From Streptomyces celluloflavus (lineage in GTDB: Bacteria; Actinomycetota; Actinomycetes; Streptomycetales; Streptomycetaceae), in the NCBI GenBank assembly GCA_000720995.1, contig JOEL01000017.1, positions 62,001 through 126,000 of the forward strand: a DNA stretch of 64,000 nt. Direction: 5' to 3'. Below the pieces are notes generated by a model. The model made no database searches. It was not told the DNA's origin and saw nothing but the letters and a program-made list of their open reading frames with translations. The position numbers were made by a program, and so were the translations under genes. Below are positions 15,113 to 24,610 of this stretch, piece after piece (position 1 is the first letter of the stretch; each line of letters starts with the position of its first letter).

Positions 15113-15850
15113 GTGACTGCCACCGGATACGACGAGGACACCGACCGGTCGCCGTCCCCCGCGCCGCGCCGCGCACGGGGGATCATCGCCTCCGTCGTCA
15201 GCGTCATCGGCGAGCTGCTGATCACGGCCGGGGTGATCCTGGCCCTGTTCGTCGCCTACTCGCTGTGGTGGACCAACGTCCTCGCCGACCGTGAGGCGAA
15301 CAAGCAGGGCGACCAGGTGCGCAAGCACTGGGCGACCAGCGGTCCCAAGGGGCCGGGCGCGCTGGACACCAAGGACGGCATCGGCTTTCTCCATGTACCG
15401 GCGATGAGCGGTGGAGAGATGCTGGTCAAGAAGGGCACCGACTCCGAGATCCTCAACGAGGGGGTGGCCGGCTACTACACCGAGCCGGTCAAGTCGGGGC
15501 TGCCGCAGGACAAGAAGGGCAACTTCACGCTCGCCGCCCACCGCGATGGACACGGCGCGAAGTTCCACAACATCGACAAGCTCAAGGACGGCGACCCGAT
15601 CGTCTTCGAGTCCAAGGACACCTGGTACATCTACAAGGTCTACGCGACGCTGGAGGAGACCTCGAAGTACAACGTGGATGTCCTGGACGCCGTCCCGAAG
15701 GAGTCCGGTAAGCGTCAGGCCGGCCGCTACATCACGCTCACGACCTGCACTCCGGTCTACACCTCGAACTACCGCTACATCGTGTGGGGCGAGCTGGAGC
15801 GCACCGAGAAGGTCGACGCGGACCGTACGCGTCCGAAGGAACTGCGCTGA
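15113..15850 (+). CDS. Class E sortase (third of three)
   Basis: A 245-residue sortase with a short polar N-terminus, one membrane helix (about residues 24-52, ending AYSLWWTNVLAD) and a catalytic domain with NFTLAAHRDGHG (His), TLTTCTPVY (Cys) and NYRYIVWGEL (Arg). Unlike the other two, the residue before the catalytic His is A rather than G, which may alter the pocket. The GTG start follows AAAAAGGGG. It ends the plus-strand operon and is followed by a bidirectional terminator facing pknB. Confidence 0.9.
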   Translation: MTATGYDEDTDRSPSPAPRRARGIIASVVSVIGELLITAGVILALFVAYSLWWTNVLADREANKQGDQVRKHWATSGPKGPGALDTKDGIGFLHVPAMSGGEMLVKKGTDSEILNEGVAGYYTEPVKSGLPQDKKGNFTLAAHRDGHGAKFHNIDKLKDGDPIVFESKDTWYIYKVYATLEETSKYNVDVLDAVPKESGKRQAGRYITLTTCTPVYTSNYRYIVWGELERTEKVDADRTRPKELR

Positions 15851-15894
15851 GCCGCAGCACCGGACGGGTTCCGCCCGCCTCCCCTCCACACAGA

Positions 15895-15934
15895 ACGGAG
15901 CCCCGGTCGCCGTCAAGGCGGCCGGGGCTCCGTT
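15895..15934. terminator. Bidirectional terminator between sortase and pknB
   Basis: ACGGAGCCCCGG (15895-15906) pairs with CCGGGGCTCCGT (15922-15933), with further inner pairing across a short GTCAA loop region. It separates convergent genes. Confidence 0.85.
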
Positions 15935-15952
15935 CATACGTGGTGCGGTCCG

Positions 15953-17956
15953 TTAGTGATGGTGGCCCCAGGGACCGCTGATGAGACCACCGCCGTCGCT
16001 CTCGTCTCCGTTGTTGTCATCCCCGCCGATACTGATGGTGGTCAGCTTCACGGTGGTGGACTTGGGGTCGGTGGGCGTTCCCCCTGCCGGGTCCTGGGCG
16101 ATAACCCGGGCCTTCTTGTCCTGCGGACTGCCGTCGGCGAACTGGATGTTCGTGTATCCGGCCTGCTGCAGCGCCTTCTTGGCGTCCTTCAGGGACTGGC
16201 CGACCACACTCGGAACCGGCGTCTGCGCCGCCGCCTTGCCGACCGTCAGCGTGACGGTCGAGTTGTTCTCGACCTGGGAGTTGGCCCCGGGGTCCATCGC
16301 CGTGACCTTGCCGACCTGCGACGGATCGGAGACTTCCTGCTCCTGCTTGTTCACCCGGAGACCGAGATCCGTCAGCTGCTTCGACGCCGCGTTGAAGTCC
16401 TGGCCCGTGACGCTCGGGACCGTGGTCTTCTTGGCCGCCTTGGCGATGGACAGCGTGATCTTGGTGTTCTTGGTCTTCTTGGCGCCGGCCTGCGGGTCCT
16501 GCTCGGCGACGGTGCCGGGGTCGCGTTCGGACACCGTCTCGTGGGACTCGACGTTGGTGAAGCCCTTGGCCTCCAGCTCCGACCGCGCGTCGGCCAGGGT
16601 CAGGCCCTTCACGTTGGGGACCGAGATCTCCTCGGGCCCGCTGCACATCGTGACGGTGACCGGGCCGTCCTTGTCGATCTTCGCGCCGGAGGCCGGCTCC
16701 TGCTTCGTGATCTGGTTCTTCTTGACGTTGTCGCAGGCCACACTGGAGCCCTCGGCAACCTTGAAGTTGCCGTTCAGCCCGGCGTCCTTGGCCTGGGCCA
16801 GTGTCTTGCCGACGAGGTTCGGCAACGACACCTTGCCGCTGTCGGCAGTGCCGCTGAACATCGCCTTGCCGATGAAGATCGCACCGACCAGCACGAGGAC
16901 GCCCGCGGTCACCAGCAGAACCGTCGAGGTACGGCTCTTCTTCTGGCCGCCGCCCCGGCGCCGGTCGGGCCGCTCGTCGTAGCCGTAGCCCCCGTCGTCC
17001 GGGTTCATCGGCGGCAGCATCGCCGTCTGGCCCGCCGGGTCCTGCGCCCGCAGCATGGTGGTCGGCCGGTCCTGCTCGTAACCCGCCGCGCCCAGGCCGG
17101 CAGCGGCGGCGACCGGCTGGCCGTCCAGCGCCGCCTCGATGTCGGCCCGCATCTCATCGGCCGACTGATAGCGGTAGTCCGGGTCCTTGACCAGCGCCTT
17201 GAGGACGATGGCGTCCATCGCGGGCGTGATCTCGGGGTCGAAGTTGCTCGGCTTCTGCGGCTCCTCGCGGACGTGCTGGTAGGCCACCGCGACCGGTGAG
17301 TCACCGATGAACGGCGGCCGCACTGTGAGGAGTTCGTAGAGCAGACAGCCGGTGGAGTACAGGTCGGAACGGGCGTCGACCTGCTCACCCTTGGCCTGCT
17401 CGGGCGAGAGGTACTGCGCCGTGCCGATGACCGCGGCGGTCTGCGTCATCGTCATGCCGGCGTCGCCCATGGCGCGGGCGATGCCGAAGTCCATGACCTT
17501 GACCTGGCCGGTGCGCGTCAGCATGACGTTGGCCGGCTTGATGTCACGGTGGACGATGCCGGCCCGGTGCGAGTACTCCAGCGCCTGGAGGACACCGGTC
17601 GTCATCTCCAGGGAGCGCTCGGGCAGCAGCTTGCGACCGGAGTGCAGGAGCTCGCGCAACGTGGAACCGTCGACGTACTCCATGACGATGTACGGGATCG
17701 AGACCCCGTCGACATAGTCCTCGCCGGTGTCGTAGACCGCGACGATCGACGGATGGTTCAGCGAGGCGGCCGACTGGGCCTCCCGGCGGAACCGGGCCTG
17801 GAACGACGGATCGCGGGCGAGGTCCACCCGCAGCGTCTTCACAGCTACGGTGCGGCCCAGACGGCTGTCATGGGCGAGGTAGACCTCCGCCATGCCACCG
17901 CGGCCGAGCACCGAGCCCAGCTCGTACCGGCCGCCGAGGCGACGCGGCTCTTCCAT
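15953..17956 (-). CDS. pknB: PASTA-domain Ser/Thr protein kinase PknB
   Basis: A 667-residue kinase. The cytoplasmic kinase domain spans residues 11-275: glycine loop LGRGGMAEV, Lys40, HRDIKPAN with Asp138, DFG Asp156 and activation loop MTMTQTAAVIGTAQYLSPEQ. One membrane helix lies at about 344-366. Four extracellular PASTA repeats follow (each beginning near V-P-N/S-V-x-G) and probably bind muropeptides or lipid II. PknB controls cell-wall growth and division. The first PASTA repeat has two cysteines that could form a disulfide. The protein ends G-H-H-H. It lies downstream of pbpA. Confidence 0.96.
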   Translation of the reverse strand: MEEPRRLGGRYELGSVLGRGGMAEVYLAHDSRLGRTVAVKTLRVDLARDPSFQARFRREAQSAASLNHPSIVAVYDTGEDYVDGVSIPYIVMEYVDGSTLRELLHSGRKLLPERSLEMTTGVLQALEYSHRAGIVHRDIKPANVMLTRTGQVKVMDFGIARAMGDAGMTMTQTAAVIGTAQYLSPEQAKGEQVDARSDLYSTGCLLYELLTVRPPFIGDSPVAVAYQHVREEPQKPSNFDPEITPAMDAIVLKALVKDPDYRYQSADEMRADIEAALDGQPVAAAAGLGAAGYEQDRPTTMLRAQDPAGQTAMLPPMNPDDGGYGYDERPDRRRGGGQKKSRTSTVLLVTAGVLVLVGAIFIGKAMFSGTADSGKVSLPNLVGKTLAQAKDAGLNGNFKVAEGSSVACDNVKKNQITKQEPASGAKIDKDGPVTVTMCSGPEEISVPNVKGLTLADARSELEAKGFTNVESHETVSERDPGTVAEQDPQAGAKKTKNTKITLSIAKAAKKTTVPSVTGQDFNAASKQLTDLGLRVNKQEQEVSDPSQVGKVTAMDPGANSQVENNSTVTLTVGKAAAQTPVPSVVGQSLKDAKKALQQAGYTNIQFADGSPQDKKARVIAQDPAGGTPTDPKSTTVKLTTISIGGDDNNGDESDGGGLISGPWGHHH

Positions 17957-18102
17957 AAGCTTCTCCAGCCCTCTCCGTCAGTCCCGACCGCACCGGTGTG
18001 TGGTCCGGCGGTGTGCTGTTCGGCCATACGGTACCCGGCACGCCGCGCCCTTCCAGGCCGTGGCCGTCACCTGATATCCGACCGGTATTGGCATGACCTG
18101 GG

Positions 18103-19572
18103 TCACTTCTTGCCTTGCAGAACCGCCTCCATGACGCTCTTCGCGATGGGGGCGGACAGCTTGCCGCCCGCGATGTCGTCGCGGAGGGTGTCAGAGCTTT
18201 CGATGACGACGGCCACAGCGACCGGTGTGCCCTTGTCGGTCTTCGCGTAGGAGATGAACCAGGCGTACGGGTTGTCCTTGTTGTTCGCGCCGTGCTGCGC
18301 GGTACCGGTCTTGCCACCGACCGTGACGCCGTCGATCTGCGCGTTGGTTCCCGTGCCTTCCTTGACCACGGTCTCCATCATCTGCTGGATCTTCTGCGCG
18401 TTCTCCGGCTTGAGCGGCTGGCTCATCTCCTGCGGAGTGTGCTGCTGGATGACGCTGAGGTTCGGCGCGACCAGCTGCTCGACCATGTACGGCTTCATCA
18501 GCTTGCCGCCGTTGGCGATCGCCGCGGTGACCATGGCCATCTGCAGCGGCGTGGCGCGGTTGGACGCCTGCCCGATGCCGGCCATCGCGTTCTGCGGCCG
18601 GTTGTCCTTCGGGTAGACGCTCTCCGAGGCGCGGACCGGGGTGTCGACCTCGTCGTTGTTGAAGCCGAACTTCTCCGCCTCGGCCATCATCGTCTTGTTG
18701 CCGAGGTCGGCGCTGATCTTGCCGAATACGGTGTTGCAGGACCAGCGCAGCGCTTCCCTGAGGCTGGCGTTCTCGCAGGGGATGTTGCCCTCGTTCGTCA
18801 GCGGCAGACCGGCGGTGTCGGGCAGCGTGTAGGGCAGCGGCGAGTTCGTCTTGGCGTCGATGTTGGTGTAGAGCCCGTGCTCCAGCGCCGCCGCGGCCGT
18901 GACGACCTTGAAGGTGGAGCCGGGCGGGTAGGTCTGGCGCAGCGCCCGGTTGAGCATCGGCTCGCTGGGGTCGTTCTTCTTCTGGAGCGCGTTGTACGCC
19001 TTGGAGTCCGCGTCGGTCATCCCGGCGAAGGTGGACGGGTCGTACGACGGGGTACTGGCCAGCGCCAGGATCGCGCCGGTCTCCGGGTTGAGCGCGACGA
19101 CCGCGCCCTTCTTGTCGCCGAGCCCGTCGAAGGCGGCCTTCTGGGCCTTGGCGTCGAGGGTGGTCACCACATCGCCGCCCTTCTTCTTGCCGCCGGTGAA
19201 CATGTCGACGGTGCGGCTGAAGAAGAGCTTGTCGTCGGTACCGCTGAGGATGCCGTCGTTCAGCTTCTCCAACTTGTCGGAGTCGAACGCCTGCGAGGCA
19301 TAGCCGGTGACCGGCGCCCACATCTTGCCGTCTTTGTAGGTGCGCTTGTACTTGAAGTCGCCGCTGTCGGTGACCGTCGAGCCGGTGATGGCCTTGCCGT
19401 CGACGATGATGTTGCCGCGCGGCGTGCTGTAGCGCTCGATCGCGACGCGGCGGTTGTGGATGTCGTGCTTGAGCTCGTCGGCCTGGACGAACTGGACCCA
19501 GTTGACGCGGACCAGCAGAGCCAGGACGAGCAGGCCGCAGAAGATCGCGACCCGGCGCAGGGGCTTGTTCAC
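18103..19572 (-). CDS. pbpA: Class B penicillin-binding protein PbpA
   Basis: A 489-residue transpeptidase that crosslinks peptidoglycan outside the membrane. One N-terminal membrane anchor (about residues 8-24) is followed by the dimerisation region and the transpeptidase domain. All three catalytic motifs are present: S-T-F-K (Ser219, Lys222), S-C-N (278-280) and K-T-G-T (421-424). Its start overlaps the stop of rodA by four bases. Pairing a SEDS glycosyltransferase (RodA) with a class B PBP forms the bifunctional wall synthase; regulation by the neighbouring kinase and phosphatase is established for the family. Confidence 0.95.
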   Translation of the reverse strand: MNKPLRRVAIFCGLLVLALLVRVNWVQFVQADELKHDIHNRRVAIERYSTPRGNIIVDGKAITGSTVTDSGDFKYKRTYKDGKMWAPVTGYASQAFDSDKLEKLNDGILSGTDDKLFFSRTVDMFTGGKKKGGDVVTTLDAKAQKAAFDGLGDKKGAVVALNPETGAILALASTPSYDPSTFAGMTDADSKAYNALQKKNDPSEPMLNRALRQTYPPGSTFKVVTAAAALEHGLYTNIDAKTNSPLPYTLPDTAGLPLTNEGNIPCENASLREALRWSCNTVFGKISADLGNKTMMAEAEKFGFNNDEVDTPVRASESVYPKDNRPQNAMAGIGQASNRATPLQMAMVTAAIANGGKLMKPYMVEQLVAPNLSVIQQHTPQEMSQPLKPENAQKIQQMMETVVKEGTGTNAQIDGVTVGGKTGTAQHGANNKDNPYAWFISYAKTDKGTPVAVAVVIESSDTLRDDIAGGKLSAPIAKSVMEAVLQGKK

Positions 19573-20957
19573 GGGCGGACCACCTGGGTCATCTCGGCGT
19601 CGGTGGAAGGTGCGGGAGCCGGCGCGGGCCGGCGCGCGGTGTCGCTGATACGCAGCAGGATCGCGACGAGTGCCCAGTTGGCGATCACGGATGAACCACC
19701 CTGGGCGAGGAACGGCATCGTCATACCGGTGAGCGGGATGAGACCGGTGACGCCGCCGGCGACGACGAAGACCTGCAGCGCGAAGGCGCCGGTCAGACCG
19801 ACCGCCAGCAGCTTGCCGAACGGGTCACGCGCGGCCAGCGCCGTACGCAGACCGCGCTCGATCAGCAGGCCGTACAGCAGCAGCATGGCCATCAGTCCGG
19901 CCAGGCCGATCTCCTCGCCGACCGTGGCGAGGATGTAGTCGCTCTTCGGTGCGATGCCGAGGATGAGCCGGGAGTAGCCCTGGCCGAGGCCGGAGCCGAG
20001 GATGCCGCCGGAGCCGAAGGAATACATGGCCTGGGCGGTTTCCGTGACCCCGCCGTTGGAGGCCAGCGCCAGCGGGTTGAGCCAGTTGTCGACACGGGTC
20101 TGGACGTGCGACTCGAAGGTGGCCACCGCGACCGCGCCGCCCCCGCTGAGCAGCAGACCGAAGACGATCCAGCTGGTGCGCTCGGTGGCGACGTACAGCA
20201 TGACGACGAAGAGGCCGAAGAAGAGCAGCGAGGTGCCCAGATCGGTCTCGAAGACGAGGATCATCAGGCTCAGTGCCCAGATGACGAGGATCGGTCCGAG
20301 GTCGCGGCCCCGCGGGAGGTAGAGGCCCATGAAGCGGCGGCTGGCCAGGGCCAGGGCATCGCGTTTGACCATCAGATAGCCGGCGAAGAAGATCGCGATG
20401 ATGATCTTCGCGAACTCGCCGGGCTGGAGCGAGCCGAGACCGGGAATCGTGATCCAGATCTTGGCGCCGTTCACACCGGGGAAGAAGACCGGGGCGACCA
20501 GCAGGACCAGGGCGACGACCATCGAGATGTAGGTGTAGCGCTGGAGGACGCGGTGGTCCTTCAGGAAGATCAGGATGGCGAGGAAGAGCGCGACGCCGAA
20601 GGTGGACCACATCAGCTGGTTGGGCGCCATCGCCTTGCCGAGCGAGGGCTCCTGGTCGAGCCGCCAGATGAAGATCAGGCCCATGCCGTTGAGCAGGGTG
20701 GCGATCGGCAGCATCAACGGGTCGGCGTACGGCGCCCACTTGCGGACGACGAGGTGCGCGATGCCCGCCAGCAGACCGAGCCCGAGGCTGTAGCCCAGGA
20801 CACCGGCCGGGACCGAACCGTCCTTGGCCAGGCCGACGTTGACGTAAGCGAACACCGGGACCAGCACGGCGAAGACGAGCATCGCCAGTTCGGTGTTGCG
20901 GCGGCTCGGGGCTCCGATCGTGCCGATGGTGGTGGTGTTGGTGGTGGTACTGCTCAT
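19569..20957 (-). CDS. rodA: SEDS-family peptidoglycan glycosyltransferase (FtsW/RodA type)
   Basis: A 462-residue polytopic protein with roughly 12 membrane segments. SEDS signatures include NGAKIWITIPGLGSLQPGEF in the central part and GLIPLTGMTMPFLAQGGSS near the C-terminus. It polymerises lipid II with its class B PBP partner, encoded next with a four-base overlap. It is the RodA paralogue of the kinase cluster, distinct from the division-cluster FtsW. A short cytoplasmic tail follows the last helix. Confidence 0.95.
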   Translation of the reverse strand: MSSTTTNTTTIGTIGAPSRRNTELAMLVFAVLVPVFAYVNVGLAKDGSVPAGVLGYSLGLGLLAGIAHLVVRKWAPYADPLMLPIATLLNGMGLIFIWRLDQEPSLGKAMAPNQLMWSTFGVALFLAILIFLKDHRVLQRYTYISMVVALVLLVAPVFFPGVNGAKIWITIPGLGSLQPGEFAKIIIAIFFAGYLMVKRDALALASRRFMGLYLPRGRDLGPILVIWALSLMILVFETDLGTSLLFFGLFVVMLYVATERTSWIVFGLLLSGGGAVAVATFESHVQTRVDNWLNPLALASNGGVTETAQAMYSFGSGGILGSGLGQGYSRLILGIAPKSDYILATVGEEIGLAGLMAMLLLYGLLIERGLRTALAARDPFGKLLAVGLTGAFALQVFVVAGGVTGLIPLTGMTMPFLAQGGSSVIANWALVAILLRISDTARRPAPAPAPSTDAEMTQVVRP

Positions 20958-20980
20958 GAGTTGTACGGCCCCCTACGCCC

Positions 20981-22519
20981 TCACTGCTGGGTGCTGCAAT
21001 TTTTTTCCAGCTTCTGCTGCTCCTCGGCGGAGGGGGCCTGGCCGGCCGCGGAAGAGGGAGTGTCGGACGGGGTCGTGGCCAGTGCGCCGGGCACGCCGCC
21101 GGTCTTGCCTGTTCTGTCGCCGGACGAACCGTTCTTGCCGGGGGTTCCGCCGGTCTGGCTCTTGCCCTTGGCGTGAGCCGCCTCGCGCTCGGCGGTCTCC
21201 CGCTGCTCCTTGACGCGGCAGGCACTGGCCTGCTTGCCGAGGTCGGAGACCCTCTCGCGCGCGTCGTTGCGGTTGTCGGCCGTAATGGTGCCCTTGACCA
21301 GGTTGCGCTGGTACAGCGGCAGGTACTTGAGTTCGATCTCGGGGTGGTCCTCGTCGACCTTGTTGAGCGTCATCCACGCCAGGTTCTGGCTGATGCCTTG
21401 GTAGACCGCGACGTGGTCGTCCTTGGCGCCGACGAAGTACTGGGTCTGCGTCCAGCGGTAGCCGCCGTAGAGCCCGCCGCCGATGACGCCCAGCACCAGC
21501 ACGGTGAACAGTGACCGCTTGAGCCACTTCCCGCGCCGCGCGGGCTTGAGGTACTCCTCGTCGGTGAACGCGCCGAACGAGCCCTGCGGCGTCCCCCCGA
21601 CCTCCGGGTCGCCGCTGCCGGGCGGGCCGAAGGCGCCTCCGTGGTCCTGCGGCGGTACGTCCCGGCGGCCGAGCTCGGCGGCGCGGGCGGCTGGCGTCTG
21701 CAAGGTGCTCGGGTCGCTGAGCTGGTGCTGGTTCTCGGCTACGGCGCCCACGATGACGGGAGTGTCGTTGAGCTGGGCGGCCATCGTTTCATTGCCGTCC
21801 ACGTCCAGGACGTCGGCGACGATGCAGGTGATGTTGTCCGGTCCGCCGCCGCGCAGGGCGAGCTGGATCAGCTCCTGGATGGTCTCGTGCGGCCCGTGGT
21901 AGCCGGCGAGCGTCTCTTCCAGCGTCTGGTGGCTGACGACCCCGGACAGTCCGTCCGAGCAGATCAGATACCGGTCGCCGGCCCGCACCTCGCGGATCGA
22001 GAGGTCCGGCTCGACGTGGTCACCGCTGCCCAGGGCCCGCATCAGCAGCGAGCGCTGCGGGTGCGTGGTGGCCTCTTCCTCGGTGATACGGCCCTCGTCG
22101 ACGAGCCGCTGCACCCAGGTGTGGTCCTGGGTGATCTGCGTCAGCAGACCGTCGCGCAGCAGGTAGGCGCGCGAGTCGCCGACGTGCACGAGGCCGAGCC
22201 GCTGACCGGTCCACAGCAGGGCGGTCAGGGTCGTGCCCATGCCCTCCAGCTGGGGGTCCTCCTCGACCATCACCCGCAGCTGGTCGTTGGCACGCTGCAC
22301 GGCGGTGCCCAGCGAGGTGAGGATGTCCGAACCCGGCACGTCGTCGTCGAGCTGCACGAGCGTGGAGATCACCTCGGAGGAGGCGACCTCGCCGGCGGCC
22401 TGACCGCCCATGCCGTCGGCGATGGCGAGCAGGCGCGGCCCGGCGTAACCGGAGTCCTCGTTGCCCTCCCGGATCATGCCCTTGTGCGATCCGGCGGCGA
22501 AGCGCAGTGACAGACTCAT
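20981..22519 (-). CDS. pstP: PP2C-type Ser/Thr protein phosphatase (PstP-like)
   Basis: A 512-residue phosphatase opposing the Ser/Thr kinases. The PP2C domain spans about residues 1-240. It has RFAAGSHKGMIREGNEDS (N-terminal metal site), LLAIADGMGG, HVGDSRAYL and DGLSG plus GGPDNITCIV, all metal-binding Asp motifs. After a polar linker there is one membrane helix (SLFTVLVLGVIGGGLYGGY) and an extracytoplasmic tail with repeated Gly/Thr/Lys-rich text. ATG 22519 is preferred over GTG 22564 because conserved sequence starts at MSLSLRF and GAGGTG precedes it. Confidence 0.94.
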   Translation of the reverse strand: MSLSLRFAAGSHKGMIREGNEDSGYAGPRLLAIADGMGGQAAGEVASSEVISTLVQLDDDVPGSDILTSLGTAVQRANDQLRVMVEEDPQLEGMGTTLTALLWTGQRLGLVHVGDSRAYLLRDGLLTQITQDHTWVQRLVDEGRITEEEATTHPQRSLLMRALGSGDHVEPDLSIREVRAGDRYLICSDGLSGVVSHQTLEETLAGYHGPHETIQELIQLALRGGGPDNITCIVADVLDVDGNETMAAQLNDTPVIVGAVAENQHQLSDPSTLQTPAARAAELGRRDVPPQDHGGAFGPPGSGDPEVGGTPQGSFGAFTDEEYLKPARRGKWLKRSLFTVLVLGVIGGGLYGGYRWTQTQYFVGAKDDHVAVYQGISQNLAWMTLNKVDEDHPEIELKYLPLYQRNLVKGTITADNRNDARERVSDLGKQASACRVKEQRETAEREAAHAKGKSQTGGTPGKNGSSGDRTGKTGGVPGALATTPSDTPSSAAGQAPSAEEQQKLEKNCSTQQ

Positions 22520-22639
22520 GCGCACCTCACCCGTCGGTTCGGGGTACATCCGCACGGTGCCCACCCTCCGGTCGGGAGCACGCTCGGGTCCGCCGAGTGG
22601 ACCGCCGCGGCTCGCTCGCTCCGCTCGCTCATTGTCGTA

Positions 22640-23167
22640 CTACTTCCGCAGCTCGATGACGGTCTTGCCGATGCGGATCGGGGCTCCCAGCGGGACCGGA
22701 GTCGGCGTCGTCAGCCGGTTCCGGTCCAGATACGTGCCATTGGTGGAACCGAGGTCCTCGACGATCCACTGGCCGTCGCGGTCCGGGTAGATCCTGGCAT
22801 GCCTGCTGGACGCGTAGTCGTCGTCCAGCACGATCGTCGAGTCGTGCGCGCGGCCCAGCGAGATGGTCTGTCCCTGGAGGGCGACGGTGGTCCCCGTCAG
22901 GGTGCCCTCCGAGACGACCAGCTTGGTGGGCGCGCCTCGGCGCTGACGGTTGTTGCCGCGGCCGCCTTCCTGGCGGCGCTGCTGTGGTGGCGGCGCGGCG
23001 GGCTGGCGCTGCGTACGCGCGTCCGGCCCACCTCGCCGGGCGGCGCCACGCTGTGTGACGCGCGTGCCGAACAGATCGCTGCGGATGACCTGAACGGCCA
23101 CGATGACGAACAGCCACAGTACGGCGAGGAAACCCAACCGCATGACCGTGAGGGTCAGCTCTGACAT
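22640..23167 (-). CDS. fhaB: Membrane-anchored FHA-domain protein (FhaB/FipA type)
   Basis: A 175-residue protein with an N-terminal membrane helix (LTLTVMRLGFLAVLWLFVIV), an Arg/Gln-rich linker and a C-terminal FHA domain at about 90-172. The phosphothreonine-binding residues are visible in ISLGRAHDS, SSRHARI and LGSTNGTYL. FHA domains read threonine phosphorylation by PknB-type kinases and help localise wall-synthesis proteins. The start at 23167 (MSELTLTV) was preferred to the upstream one at 23224. It is followed by the phosphatase gene. Confidence 0.92.
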   Translation of the reverse strand: MSELTLTVMRLGFLAVLWLFVIVAVQVIRSDLFGTRVTQRGAARRGGPDARTQRQPAAPPPQQRRQEGGRGNNRQRRGAPTKLVVSEGTLTGTTVALQGQTISLGRAHDSTIVLDDDYASSRHARIYPDRDGQWIVEDLGSTNGTYLDRNRLTTPTPVPLGAPIRIGKTVIELRK

Positions 23168-23177
23168 TGCCCCCGCT

Positions 23178-24014
23178 TCACCCTTCGGCTTGCCGGTAAA
23201 CGATGGTGGTACTGCCCACGACAATCCGCGAGCCGTCGCGGAGATTAGCGCGAGTGGTGTGCTGCCCGTCTACCACGATGCCGTTCGTGGATCCCAGATC
23301 CTGGATCGTGGGGGGCGTTCCGACCCGGATCTCACAGTGCCGCCGAGACACCCCCGGATCGTCGATCCGTACGTCGGCGTCGGTGGAGCGGCCCATGACG
23401 AGCGTGGGGCGCGAGATCTGGTGGCGGGTGCCGTTGATCTCGATCCAGCGCCTGGTCTGCGCATACGGCTGCGCCCCCGTACCGGGCGGTGCCGGACGGG
23501 GCATGGGCTGCGGGCTACCGGGAGGCGGGGACGAGGGCATCGGGGGCGGACCCACGTGACCTCCGCCGGGCTGGCCACCACGGGGCGCCGTGGCGGTGCG
23601 CTGGGCGGCGGCCGCCTGACCTGGCTGCTCCTGGGACGAGCTGGACGCAAGAGTGCGGCTGCGGACGCGGTACAGGCCGGTGTCGAGATCGTCGGCCTTC
23701 TCCAGATGGACCTTGATCGTGCCCATGAAGGTGTACCGCTGCTGCTTGGCGTAGTCGCGGACCATGCCGGAGAGCTCTTCGCCGAGCTGCCCGCTGTAGG
23801 GGCTCAGGCGCTCGTAGTCGGGGGTGCTCAGTTCGACGATGAAGTCGTTGGGGACGACTGTGCGGTCGCGGTTCCAGATGGTGGCGTTGTTGTCGCACTC
23901 GCGCTGGAGCGCGCCGGCGATCTCAACGGGCTGCACCTCGGACTTGAACACCTTGGCGAAGGTGCCGTTGACGAGACCTTCGAGACGCTGTTCAAAACGC
24001 TTCAGTACTCCCAT
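23178..24014 (-). CDS. fhaA: DUF3662/FHA-domain protein FhaA
   Basis: A 278-residue cytoplasmic protein. The N-terminal DUF3662 domain (residues 1 to about 115: MGVLKRFEQRLEGLVNGTFA, VQPVEIAGALQRECDNNATI) precedes a Gly/Pro-rich linker and a C-terminal FHA domain (about 190-275: LVMGRSTDADVRIDDPGVS, RRHCEI, LGSTNGIVVDG). In mycobacteria FhaA binds the phosphorylated pseudokinase domain of MviN and regulates lipid II export. It is the first gene of the minus-strand cluster, and its start has GGAGGTGCTCC upstream, a near-perfect Shine-Dalgarno. Confidence 0.94.
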   Translation of the reverse strand: MGVLKRFEQRLEGLVNGTFAKVFKSEVQPVEIAGALQRECDNNATIWNRDRTVVPNDFIVELSTPDYERLSPYSGQLGEELSGMVRDYAKQQRYTFMGTIKVHLEKADDLDTGLYRVRSRTLASSSSQEQPGQAAAAQRTATAPRGGQPGGGHVGPPPMPSSPPPGSPQPMPRPAPPGTGAQPYAQTRRWIEINGTRHQISRPTLVMGRSTDADVRIDDPGVSRRHCEIRVGTPPTIQDLGSTNGIVVDGQHTTRANLRDGSRIVVGSTTIVYRQAEG

Positions 24015-24517
24015 GGAGCACCTCCTTCCTCAGTCTTCGTCGGGGTCGTCCTGATACTGCTTACTGATCGTATCCACGCGTCGGGAAATCGGCTGGTTCC
24101 CCTCTCCCGCCTGGAGGACGAGTGTCGCCCCTCACAGGGTTGCCCGGTGTTGGCCTTCTCCTTGCCCACTGCTTGTGCACTGCGATCGTAGATGTGCCCT
24201 GAAGACAGTGTCCCGCAACCGGCGGCGTTCCTGACCGGGCGGGTGCCCTGGTTCTTCTCAGGGTCGGACCCCCGGGTGCGGGCGCCGGCCCCCTGGTGGC
24301 GGACACCGCGAGTGTGAACCCTGTAGGGGCCGCCCGGCGAGCGGCCGGTGCCGCGGACGGCGGCCGGCCTCGGCCCGCTGCGCTGCGGGGACCGGGGAAA
24401 ACGGGTGTGAAGGCACCCGCGACACCGTGCTAATCTTCTGCATGTCGGAAGGCGCTCGCACAAGACACCGGACCAAACGGCCCGGATCACGTGAGAGAAT
24501 CAATCGGCAGCACCCAT
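24015..24517. other. Intergenic region between fhaA and tRNA-Leu
   Basis: About 500 bases that should contain the fhaA cluster promoter (minus strand) and the tRNA promoter (plus strand). No gene is credible. No operator or riboswitch was recognised; a GC-rich tract runs from about 24300 to 24400. Confidence 0.45.
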
Positions 24518-24601
24518 GCGCGGGTGGCGGAATAGGCAGACGCGCTGGATTCAGGTTCCAGTGCCCGAAAGGGCGTGGGGGTTCAACTCCCCCCTCGCGC
24601 A
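24518..24601 (+). tRNA. tRNA-Leu (anticodon CAG)
   Basis: A class II tRNA. The acceptor stem GCGCGGG pairs with CTCGCGC (one G-T). The anticodon arm is CTGGA-TTCAGGT-TCCAG with anticodon CAG. A long variable arm (TGCCCGAAAGGGCG) identifies the Leu/Ser type, and the T-arm is GGGGGTTCAACTCCCCC. The discriminator base is A, and CCA is not fully encoded (ACA follows). Intact, unlike the tRNA-Ala fragments elsewhere in the window. Confidence 0.97.
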
Positions 24602-24610
24602 CAGATGAGA

